Shown piece after piece: positions 36,783-47,040 of a DNA stretch of 64,000 bases (its first letter is position 1; the number at the start of each line of letters is the position of its first letter). Source of the stretch: Akebia trifoliata (Eukaryota; Streptophyta; Magnoliopsida; Ranunculales; Lardizabalaceae); NCBI GenBank assembly GCA_017979445.1, contig CM030711.1, positions 39,238,757-39,302,756 on the forward strand, in the 5' to 3' direction. The translations under genes were made by a program, and so were the position numbers. The notes under the pieces are model-generated. The model worked only from the letters and a program-made list of their open reading frames with translations, had not been told where the DNA came from and ran no database searches.

Positions 36783-38768
36783 TTATCTTTTACAGATCAT
36801 GTAAGATATAACCTAGCAAATACACCTTAGAACAAAATTCCAAATCTTAGCAAACTAAACTAGAAAACAAAAGAAACTCATTACACCCTATGAACAGAAT
36901 AGTGAAGTCAAGGAGGTCAGTTCTGTTTCATGGTGTGTAAAAAAATGTTTTTTTTTTTTTTTGGCTTTTCATATATTTCTTCCTTATATTTATTTAAAAA
37001 CTTTTGAGTTAAATATAATGAAACTTATATATTATAATATGTGTATAGGGACATGTTCACGGGAAAAATGTTGGGGGCATCCTGGATCGACTAACTTTGA
37101 TCATTCTACCCACTCTGATCACTCTAGAGAATGATGATGATATTTGAAGAAAAACAGAACACACACACATCAAGGCATGATTATATGTTTATACATGTAA
37201 TTCATAAGGATAGGTAGGCATGTGCGGGCAATTTGCCTGAAAAATAATTTAAGGTTCTGGTGATAGAGGAGGCGTAGGCAATGGTGGAGTATAATTTACA
37301 TACATGGGGTAAAATTTTCTCTATATATTTTACTTCTGAACTCTTGAGCCAAAACTAACATCTATGTCAAGTAACATCCATTAAAAACAAACTACATCTC
37401 TTGAGAAATTGAACGGATATAGGAACCATACTGTTTTACATCATTATGTTTGCTAATGACCTCCACATAGTCTGCAACTAGATATATAGTAAAACCCAAC
37501 TCCAAGCTGCATAAAAGGAAAATTACCTAGCCAGTTGAGTTTCCACCCTTTTGTAAGATACAAAAAACATGAAGCTTCTAAAGTACTTTCTACAATACTC
37601 AAAGTTGCTTGTTTGTGTTATACATACTGACACAAGATGGATCTAGTGATATTTAGTTAGACTACAAGGTTCCTTCCCATGAACAATGGAATGATGTGCT
37701 TCAATTTGATATGCAGTTGCACTATTTACATTTAAGTAGTTGAGCCAACCAACTAACTACTCCAAAAGACTATCGAAGAACATGTCATGGGAACATTTGC
37801 GAAATCAACATAAAAGATATAGATTAAAATTAATCAGAATGATAATTTTTCTGTTCTACTTGTTTGTTACCCGTGTGTTGTTTTTATTCTAAAATCATCA
37901 AGCATCACATAGTTTCAAAGGGTTAAATGTTATAATTGGGAACATTTTGTTCTGTTAGCCCTATTGTTTTTTGTCACACTTTGTTCTGTTTTGTTGGTGG
38001 AAGCAAAGAGGAATGTATGCCAAATATAATGATCTAACCACTATGTACTTGTTATTTGCTTTTACATGCTATGATATATGATATGGCCTAGCTCATCACA
38101 CTTCTTTTTCCCTCTTTCAAGTGTATTCCACATCAATAGCAATGCTACTGCAATTGCTCTTTTCTTCTTTAGCAGATTTCTTTTGTTTTCTAATTTTCAT
38201 TTGTAAATTATTATTTCTAATGAATTCTTGGCAGTTATTGAACGAAACCTTGAATTTCTTTAGGAGTTCAAATTCAATTTTCTATTTAAATTGATGAATC
38301 CAATTCAAATCCAATTGACTCTATGACACTCAACAAAAAAGAGATAAATCTAACAATAGGAGATAAAATTGAAACGAAATAATAAATTAGGAAAAAATTA
38401 AGAAACCTAAAAAATATTTAAGCAAAAGAAAACCTCATATGAGAGCTCAGTTCTTAGGGTGTTCGACTAAAGCACCTTAGGGTTTTTGAGATCCACGATT
38501 TGATGCGTTTTTAAGGTTTTTGAGATCTGAAGTGTCTTGTTCGATGCGGCTGATGAGAACGAGCTTGAGTTCTTAGGATTTTTGAAGAGATCGATAATTT
38601 GAGCTTTGAAAATAATTGGCTGAGAAGAGAAGGTCAAGGATTTAAGCTTCAGTTCTTCAATTTGAGCTTCAGTTATGGGAAGGCATAGATGACGACGAGA
38701 TTGAGAAGATGACTCTATGTCGAAGAAGTTGATCAATCGAATCCCAACTCCTAACAACTTGAATAGAT

Positions 38769-38770
<2 letters not shown>

Positions 38771-38816
<46 letters not shown>
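38771..38816. repeat. (GA)n microsatellite inside the CACTA element
   Basis: An AG/GA tract of about 22 units lies near the right end of the CACTA transposon. It produces serine-leucine low-complexity frames that are not genes. Confidence 0.95.
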
Positions 38817-38818
<2 letters not shown>

Positions 38819-39579
38819 AATACAGTGAGAGGAGCGATTGAGAATTCGATACAGAGAGAGGAGAGATCGAGTCGACTAATACAGTTTATGAGGCATCGGT
38901 GCGTATGGTTAAAATGATGGGAAAAACTCGATGGGCTAAGCCTGGTTAAAATGATGGGAAAAACTCGGTGGGCTAAGCCTGCCGAATTTTTTTAAGGGCC
39001 AAAACGTGGGCTTTGGGCCAACAAAATATAAACGATGGGCCAGGGCCGCCGAGTTTAGCGCTACAGTAATGCAGAATTTTTACTGTTTTGACGCAGTGAA
39101 GCTAGATGGAGATCCAAGTCAAGATGAGATTTAGTACCTCACTTGATTACTTTAGATCTGATTCGATCGAGTTGGATGAAGATTTGAGTTAAGATTGGAT
39201 CTTTCTGTTGTCGGAATACCTGATCTTTACCGAGCAGGTGGGATATGATGTCTTCAAATTGGAGTTTTTGTCATCGTACGTATTGAATGGGATGATGTCT
39301 TCAAATTGATGCAATAAACAAGATGTTGCAGAATCTAAGGATGTAGGTGATGATCCTATAAAGTGGTAAAAATGCATCTGTAGGTCGGTCTCGTTCACAA
39401 TGTAGGACATCATCTCTAAAGACACGTGTCACGATCCTACGATCCTAGGGAGGGACAAAAATGAGCTCCACAAATTGCTCTTCTAAAGTAAGTACTAAAA
39501 ATATTTAGTGGGGGTGGGGGTGAAAATTGTCTATAATTCTAAATGAATAATACAAAAATGGCATCGATCTCAATTGGAA

Positions 39580-40285
39580 AATATTAAATTTTGATTTGAA
39601 TTTCTATATATTTTAGAATGGAAGAAACAATTTGACCAATGCAAAATTAATGTAAAGTTTATGAAAATATTTATGAAGTTTTCATTGAAATAATGGAAAG
39701 GATAAAACACATGAAAATGTACTCATAAGTCATCGAATTACAATAAATAATCTTACACAATGTGAAACTGATAATCAAAAGCGTTACGGCACACAATGGC
39801 ATTTCTATTGAGAGTCCAATAGTGAAAAAAAAAAAGCAATTAATATTACATGAGAAAATAAGAAATATCGTGTCGCATCAACTGCATACATCTTAAAAAT
39901 GTAAACATTTGCTTTAAAAAAAAAAAAAAAAACTATTAAATACAACATTCATTATATGTGTATAAACTGTAAATAATTTATGCAACATTTAGTTCTACCA
40001 AGGAGTAAATGATTTACACAATTTACAAGTCATTTATTCTATTGCATAAACTGTATCAATAATTTTAGAATTATTTTAAAGAGAATATTTTGATAAAAAA
40101 AAAATCTTCAAAATTTTGTATTTTTATGTGTACAAATTTAATTATTTATATTCAATATTTTGTAAAATGGACAGTAATTTTTATCAAATATAAAAGAAAA
40201 TTTATTCGTGAAATTTTCTATCAAGCCATCTTGGAAATTTTTTTAATTATATTTTGTGAAAACATGTCGAACTTTAATAACATGA
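39580..40285. mobile_element. Decayed hAT-like element related to 27186-27942
   Basis: The left part (AATATTAAATTTTGAT) and right part (ATGTCGAACTTTAATAACATG) resemble the ends of the 27186 element. Interior blocks such as ACTCATAAGTCATCGAATTAC and TTACGGCACACAATG align with that element's ACTCATCAAACAACA and TTTGCTACACGTTCATG. No target duplication is visible. It is an older copy. Confidence 0.5.
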
Positions 40286-41390
40286 CCGAAAGTCAATTGA
40301 GTCAATTTTACAATTGTGGATGAATTATTGAATATACCACATATTTTATGCCAATTTTACAACATAAAATCCATACGAAAAAATGGTCAAAGTAAAATCA
40401 TGCTTGATGGAGAAAATTGTAAAGGTAAATCAAATACTTAAACAGGGAAATCCAACGAGCTGTGCGATTATATGATGTAAGCAATGATGTCCACATTAGA
40501 TACTGCATTCTTTTTTCATTTATAGACAAAGTCTAGAACATGTACGACTCATGTTGTCCACATCCTTAAAGCATTACATGGTTACAAAATATGTGGCTCT
40601 GAACATAATTGAATGAAGGATCAGGATTTGTTTAATCGACTCTAAATCTTTGGGATGAAGTTTTGATGATTGTTTATTTTCTTTAGCGGTTTCTCGACTT
40701 GGCTCTAGTAATGCCAAATCTTTGATGATGAGTATTTTGATACATCATAGACACTATTTTTAATATGTTGGATAGTGTATTACGATCAACGAAATGAGGA
40801 GAAGACCTGTTATGGGTGCTTTGCAATATCATGTGCCGTATATGATGTCGACCACTTTGTTCATGTGAGCCCATTTGTGGGAAACAAGTCAAACAATATG
40901 TGTTGGGCTTGAGTGGCTACGTTGACGCACACATGTATCACCGATTCCTACTATATGTTAGTGATGACCAAATCATCCATAATGAATCAAAGACATTATT
41001 ATCCTTTCACATCACTCCGTATTTATATAAATAATATTTCATTCTGATAATAAGAGATGAATGCAATAGGTTTAATTTATGTGCTCTATGAATTGTTCGT
41101 ACAACCAATCATCGAAATCCTACTTGGTTAGGTTTGAGGTGTATTATTTTGAAACATGCCTTTCTAAATGATTACCGTCACTATAGCCAATGACATTTGA
41201 TTGGGTTTATCATGCAATGTACATTGATACTTTAATTACTCGTTGAATCGGATAAGATTTTCCACTTGAGCGATCAACCAAACAACAAATATATGCTAAA
41301 TCTTCTATGCATTACAAATAAGGGATATAAATGAAAATCAACTATACTTTGAGGTTATAAATATTAAGAGTCGTGATAATATGAATCCCC

Positions 41391-41562
41391 TCCCCTCTAA
41401 TATACTCCTCCATACTTTCTTGATGTGGCATGTGCATAGAACTATTGATTTTCCTCGGGATATATAAATACACATCCCCATAAATATTTGCAATTGTGTA
41501 TCTCGATGAAAAAATCAATGGTACTATGCACATGCCATGTCAGGAGAGTATCTTAAGAGGGA
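41391..41562. mobile_element. Foldback MITE, family B-like core
   Basis: The inverted arms are CTAATATACTCCTCC...GATGTGGCATGTGCATAG on the left and CTATGCACATGCCATGTCAG, GAGTATCTTA on the right. The loop region holds TGTGTATCTCGATGAAAAAA, the inverted form of the family B core. The outer ends differ from those at 5546 and 60714. Confidence 0.6.
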
Positions 41563-41645
41563 GTTGGAAAATCATTATTCAATTATGAGGAATCTTAAGA
41601 GAGGGTCATGATCTTTTGGTAGAATACTTACCTTATATTTAAATT

Positions 41646-41706
41646 GGCTCCCTCCGAACTCCGAGGAGAGCTTCGTGCTTTGATAGGGAGGAAGCTCTCC
41701 TTGGAG
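41646..41706. repeat. Short hairpin
   Basis: ACTCCGAGGAGAGCTTC pairs with GAAGCTCTCCTTGGAGT (one mismatch) across a loop of about 17 bases. It may be the core of a small foldback element; no ends are visible. Confidence 0.5.
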
Positions 41707-42915
41707 TGTTTATAGTAATGTTTGGATATGGGTTTCTAGTTCTTAGCCAAGAAAAGCAAGCTCGTCTTAGTTGATAAACTGTGAAGTTCGAATAAAATAA
41801 GAACATGTAATACAAAGCATGAATCACATATAAAAGAAAGTCATGTAACATCTTTCAAAGATTGAGAAACACACTAATTGATCTTAGTCTTATTCAAAAA
41901 TTGTTCTATTAATTAGAGAAAAATACTCTTGAGAGCAAGTACAAATATGATATTCATACCATCAATTTAGAAAAATTAAAATTAAATAAATTTTTTATGC
42001 AATTTTATATCGATCTCGAGGATCGCGAAGTTGGCTATCACACTGCCATATGAACATATGAGGGAAGAAGAAATGATAAAGTATGAAACATGGGAGATAT
42101 TAGGAAAAAAAAAGAGGGGGAGGGAGGTGGGGGTGGTGGTTGTACATCATCTTTATTTAATATAACAGTAAATTTACTACAATTTTTATTTTTTTTTACA
42201 TTGTAGATAAAATTTATCCGAGTATGTAAATATTTTAAAATCGTAATCAGTTATGTAACGACAAAATTTTTTATCCGTTTATTTATTTCCAGCTTTCTAA
42301 AAATTGCCCCTAAATACTATCACCAAACTATAATATCCCCAATCGTGCTTCCATTGTTTTTGCTTCTGCTTCCAACAAAACCAAACGGGCCCTTGTGTTT
42401 GGCAAATTATTTAGGTCAAATTCTATGTAATCATCCACCTAATACTAATAGTGTCATATGGATATAGTTAAAGAAGCTAATTGTTTTTTTTTTTCTTTAA
42501 GCCAATGAAGGTATATGACACGTAAAGGACACACAAACTATGGACAAGAAGAGCTTTTTAATGCACAAAGCGTATCGAATTTTGCCTCTTGTGTAGAATA
42601 ACAAGTCCAATTCTATCTAACCCACTTTCTTCCTTTGGCAGCCATGCACCGTGTCAGCTGTGTCATGCGTGCATTTTAAAAGCTAAACGTTTTAGTTAAC
42701 ATCCCTTAATTAGAGAAATAGTGCCAAATTATAAGACCTAAAGTACTTGGTGATATTAAAATGAGAACCTTCGCCTTTGTCAATAAAAATAGATCGAAAT
42801 CGACCTCAAAAGTAAGTCTTAGAAAAAGACAACCAACCACCATTTGCTTGCAATTTTTAACTTTAAACAGATTTATTCGAACTAAGTGCTTTCAATTCAT
42901 TGCTTGGTTGAATTT

Positions 42916-43246
42916 TAGAATTGTTAATGGATCTAGTTCGCAATCAAATCATAGCTGACTTGGGACCAATCCGATAAATAAAAATTGGATTGAATCAAAT
43001 TTGATTTCATATATAAATATAAATAAACTTTATATATTTAAATAAAATATAATATAATTTCCATAATTTCTCACATTTTACCTAACCAATAACCTATTGG
43101 ATTAGGATTAGGAAAATCTACCCCGATAGGTCATTAAATTGAATACTTTCAGATTATTGGAATCCAAATCATCATTAATTCTTGATCCGAAGTTATCATA
43201 TTGCAACAATTGATTTTAGGTCTCTTCCCATCCATTGAGAACTCTA
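42916..43246. mobile_element. Candidate hAT-like MITE
   Basis: The ends TAGAATTGTTAATGGAT and (inverted) TAGAGTTCTCAATGGAT resemble those of the 23065-23431 element. The interior (GATTGGAATCCAAAT, ATATAAATATAAATAAAC) is similar too. No 8-bp duplication is visible, so the borders are uncertain. Confidence 0.4.
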
Positions 43247-43510
43247 TCACAAATAAGACTACTAAGTAGAGTAAGAAATGGGTTAACTCTGCCTTTTCTA
43301 AGTATAATGTTACAGTGATACTCTATTCTTATTCTTTATATGTACCCTTGCCAATGTGATTCCTGTTGGTATCATAATCAATGCTCATATATATATATAT
43401 ATATAAATGTTCGTATCCTAGAGATCATCATCCTTGCAAAATTTTCACCAATTTAGACATTTTTAACCTTATGAAAAGTTGATTTGATGTTGAAAATAAT
43501 TTATTTAACA

Positions 43511-43626
43511 GAGTTACTATTGCCACACCAACTTTTACTAACACCACCCAATTGTGTGCACTACTTTAGTGATTTAAATATGAATTGGGGTGGCATTAGT
43601 AAAAATTGGTGTGGCAATAGCAGCTC
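43511..43626. mobile_element. MITE family A, complete
   Basis: The ends are inverted repeats: GAGTTACTATTGCCACACC, then AACTTTTACTAACACCACCC, pair with GGGTGGCATTAGTAAAAATT and GGTGTGGCAATAGCAGCTC. Length is about 116 bp. Related copies are at 55208-55317 (complete) and at 1104, 2931 and 54978 (one-ended). Confidence 0.7.
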
Positions 43627-43784
43627 TTTTATTTAAATTGTTATTTTGCATCATTCTTTTTATATAGTTAGGCATGCTAAAATGGATTGATTTTCGTGAG
43701 AGTGATCATCACAATGATAATAACCCATTGTATTATCAAATATATGGTTCCTCCAAGAGAGTGAGAAAGTATATTGGCATCTAG

Positions 43785-44018
43785 TTAACCCCAAAGAGTT
43801 GGCTTAGTGGCAAGTTGAGCCTTGATAAGCTCTTCAGAAAGGGTAGGTCAAGTGTTCGAAACCCTCACAAAGCAATGAATTTCTTGGGGTCACCTTCTAA
43901 GATCCAGTTGACCCTTGACTCAACCAGTTGCATGTAGGACTTTCCAAAGGGACTATGTGTGTGACCGTGGGATTAATTTCACTTGAAGGGTGAGGATACG
44001 ATAAGTAAAAAAAAAAAA
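43785..44018 (+). mobile_element. tRNA-derived SINE with poly-A tail and target duplication
   Basis: A box A-like head GAGTTGGCTTAGTGGCAAG and box B-like GTGTTCGAAACCC are followed by a body and a 12-A tail (44007-44018). Flanking sequences GTATATTGGCATCTAGT (43769-43785) and GTATATTGAAATATAGT (44020-44036) look like a diverged target-site duplication. Confidence 0.75.
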
Positions 44019-44292
44019 AGGTATATTGAAATATAGTAAATTCAATGAAGTCTCACACAAATTAATTATTCCTAACCTTTATTATTCAAATTCAGACATT
44101 CTCAACCTCACGAAAAATTGATTTGTTATTGAAAAATCTGTATTATTTTCTAAAATCGCCATTTTAAGCCATGGTTTCAATATATTAGAAATGTTAGAAT
44201 GGATTAATTTTTATTTTTACGATGACCATCATTCTGCAATAGTAATCATATTATTAATTATGTGGGTCCCACCCATATATATATATATATAT

Positions 44293-44659
44293 GGGTAGCC
44301 TTCAATGGCTAACTTTTTGGCAAAACATTTTTCAAAACATGAGTTAGAAGTTTTGGAATGGGCTGATTTTTGGTGAGGATGATCTCTACGGTGAGGAGAT
44401 CATCCTCACCAAAAATCAGCCCATTCCAAAACTTCTAACCCATGTTTACAAGTTGAAAAATCATGGACCGTCCTTTTTTTGTAAAACTGTTTTTTATGGG
44501 GTTAGAAGTTTTGGAATGGGCTGATTTTTGGTGATGATGATCTCCTCACCGTAGAGATCATCATCACCAAAAATCAGCCCATTCCAAAACTTCTAACTCA
44601 TGTTTTGAAAAATATTTTACCAAAAAGTTTGCTAAAAAGTTTGCCATTGAACGCCCCCC
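44293..44659. mobile_element. Double-hairpin MITE, nested inverted repeats
   Basis: The element lies within a TA-dinucleotide tract and has ends GGGTAGCCTTCAATGGC and GCCATTGAACGCCCCCC. Its left and right halves are inverted copies of each other (about 145-bp arms around a spacer at 44440-44500). Each half contains its own perfect hairpin: 44343-44439 and 44501-44597, each with 44-bp stems and a 9-base loop. The loops TACGGTGAG and CTCACCGTA are reverse complements. The stems differ by one position, and that change is matched on the opposite arm. No protein is encoded. The superfamily is uncertain; the TA target might suggest Tc1/mariner-type insertion. Confidence 0.85.
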
Positions 44660-44683
44660 TATATATATATATATATATATAAA

Positions 44684-44706
44684 GAGAGAGAGAGAGAGAG
44701 AGAGAG
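44684..44706. repeat. (GA)n microsatellite beside the TA tract
   Basis: A GA dinucleotide run follows the TATA tract that borders the double-hairpin element on its right. Confidence 0.9.
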
Positions 44707-45281
44707 CGAGCAAATATATATCTATTACTCAAATTTGGGTGGAGCCTCACTTAAATCCAAGAAGAATGGATTACACGCCACTAAGTCAACTTTTTTCTTA
44801 AAATATCACTATTAATTATTAAAATAATAGATGAAAGTGAAGGAAATGTGACATCTTTCAAAGGAAAGAAAATAGATAACAGTATTAGTGGAACCTGCAT
44901 TAGACCTTTAATTATTATTATTTTTAATTAAAAAAAAAAAAAAAAGAAGACTCCAATGGAAAGGTGACCAAGAAAGAGCTTCCCCATATTCTTACACAAA
45001 CCACTTTTATTAGTCCCTCTTCGGGTCAAGTGGACATTCATAGTAGAGCAAAGATGAAGGAGATTAAAATAATAGTTTTAATTAATATAATTCGGGAAGG
45101 TGTTAACCAATTAAATTAACTTTGGTTGATAATTAAATAAACCCAAGTGAAGGCTACCCTTTTAAGCCAAGTAGACCGAACCAGTGGTCCGACCAGATTT
45201 TGTAAGGATTTATTAAAAAAAAGTTGACTTATATTAAAGAGTTATCAAGTTTTCAAGAACCAGTGATTCAACCCTCCAATC

Positions 45282-45655
45282 TAGGGGCGGAGCCAGGATT
45301 TTCTTGTAATAGGGGCAAATTATAGTTAGTTGTATGATTGAAGAACTTGAAGATTAATGGTTTTAGGGAGAAATTTAGAGGTTTTTGGTTAAAATTTAAG
45401 AAAATGATATTTAGGTCATTTTTTATTAGTACATGAGAAGCCCAGGTGAAAAGGCAATGTCATCAACCAAAAATTGAAGGGGGGAGGGGGGAGGGGGGAG
45501 GGGGGAGGGGATTGGAGGTGAGAGTGTGGGGGCAAATGGGAAGAGAGGTGAGGGAGTGGGGGTAAATGGGGCATGTAATTAGTTGAAAATATAGGTGCAA
45601 CTCAAAATTTTGTGGGGGCAATTGTGTCCACCAGCTCCTTACTAGCTCTGCCCCT
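45282..45655. mobile_element. Mutator-like MITE, longer relative of 3780-3996
   Basis: The ends are AGGGGCGGAGCCAGGATTTT and AGCTCTGCCCCT. The flanks CCTCCAATC and GTTCCAATC (7 of 9 matching) look like a decayed 9-bp duplication. Compared with the copy at 3780-3996 it carries extra interior sequence, including a guanine-rich minisatellite at 45477-45510. Confidence 0.65.
45477..45510 (+). repeat. Guanine-rich minisatellite, potential G-quadruplex
   Basis: Runs of four to six G are separated by single A bases, in a 7-bp unit of the form AGGGGGG repeated about five times. The pattern satisfies the usual four-G-tract, short-loop quadruplex rule on the plus strand. Confidence 0.9.
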
Positions 45656-45711
45656 GTTCCAATCCATTGGTTGGCTAATGTTTATGAACCAAATTATAAT
45701 ATAAAATTTGT

Positions 45712-46548
45712 TTTAATGAATATTTGAGATACCCCTTATGCTTGCAAACTGATATATGTCCCTTGACCTTGGTCTTCTTTTAGAGAGTAATAGAAAAGAC
45801 CTAAATGCACTAACCTTCGACGTTTAGCTAAAATCCTAGATTTTCTCTCCAAAGCTCTTTGTCTTCAGCTTCTAGGGTGTTTTTTTCCCTCTAAACGAAT
45901 ACAATCTCTTTCAAAAAATCAGTGATTTGTATAAAGAAAATCCCATCTTATTCTTGAGATTCGAAGGTTAAATGAAATAGAATCTTAAGGTTGAAATAGA
46001 GGATTTTTTTATTTTTTTTTTCTTTCAAAAAATTCAAGATGACATATTAAGAAAGAAAGATCAATTCTATCAATCTCTTAGAGTAGATTGAGGTTACGTG
46101 GATCTCATAAGATAAAAAACACCAGATATCTCAAATATTCGCCTAATCTTGGAGGGTATGTCTAAGATAGAGTTCAATTTTGAAGTAGTATGCCCGTTTC
46201 AAAACTTTAGAGAAACCCTGTCATTTACGTTACATGTAAATTTTTTTGTTTCCACACTATGACATGCTCCTCCATAGTTTAGTGAATATTTGAAATACCT
46301 ACGTATATTTTCAAACTAACGACATGCCTCCTTTGACCTCAATCTACCCTTATAGGCTAATGAAACATTACTTGTACCCTAGTCATCATTATCATCATCT
46401 TATCCAATATGTTGAATTCGATTATTTTTTGAAGAAAAAAACAAGAGATTTTAGGTTATTTTTTATTAGTCTATAAAAGAGACCAAAGTCAAGGAATAAG
46501 TCATCAGTTAAAAAAGAAAATAATATTTCAGATATTCTCCAAAACATG
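45712..46548. mobile_element. Inverted-repeat element with about 100-bp arms
   Basis: The left arm (TGAATATTTGAGATACCCCT, then CTTGACCTTGGTC) is mirrored at the right end (about 46445-46548). Additional partial copies of the same arm occur at 46285-46380, 49830-49915 and 33390-33480. It encodes nothing recognisable. Long arms suggest a Mutator-like foldback, but no duplication was found. Confidence 0.45.
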
Positions 46549-46689
46549 AAAAGCCATGTCATGTAAAGGAGATGATTCCTTCAACTATTTGAACTTTTAA
46601 GTGTGGGTTAATGATTTCAAAGCTTTTTTTCTCTAAAACATTCATATTTTAAAATAAGATTTCGAGAAGAAAAATGCTTGATTGCCTGC

Positions 46690-46828
46690 GTTGGACACTA
46701 GGTTCAACATTGAATTGACCTGACAATACACAAAGAATCATTGATTTTCTAACTTATTTCTCGAGGAAATAAATTTATGGTTATTTGTGCATTGCTAGGT
46801 CAACTCAGTGTTGAACCCAGTGTCCGAC
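46690..46828. mobile_element. Small foldback element
   Basis: The left arm GTTGGACACTAGGTTCAACA...TTGACCTGACAAT pairs with the right arm ATTGCTAGGTCAACTC, GTTGAACCCAGTGTCCGAC. Length is about 139 bp with an AT-rich centre. No target duplication was assigned. Confidence 0.6.
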
Positions 46829-47020
46829 ATAGAAAACATAGCATGACTATTTCGAAGAAGGCAAAAAATTTAATAACTAATTTTTTTTTTTTTTTAACGT
46901 GAATAAATATATATTTCGAACTAACCAAATTGAACCATTGTGTCTCCTATTTGATAAGTTTTTGGTTCAATTCTTAAAACATTATTTTAAACCTTAATGG
47001 TCATCCAAGTCCTCCTAAAT

Positions 47021-47040
47021 CCCCCCCCCCCCCCCCCCCC
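47021..47040. repeat. Homopolymer of 20 cytosines
   Basis: An uninterrupted run of 20 C bases is unusual in this AT-rich background. It could be genuine or an assembly or sequencing length error. Confidence 0.9.

Larger units (their letters stand above)
39102..42915. other. Intergenic stretch with old element remnants, no gene
   Basis: No supported coding region. It contains the decayed hAT-like relative at about 39580-40285, the foldback MITE at 41391-41562 and a short hairpin at 41646-41706. Frames such as the one at 40683-40892 lack domain character. Confidence 0.45.

Noticed and set aside
38467..38820. 117-residue minus-strand frame near the right end of the CACTA element, considered as a transposase piece
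   Set aside because: Half of it is the GA microsatellite and the rest has no transposase motif.
43785..43900. Functional tRNA gene suggested by box A and box B
   Set aside because: No acceptor-stem or anticodon-arm pairing is apparent, and an A-tail with flanking duplication marks it as a SINE.
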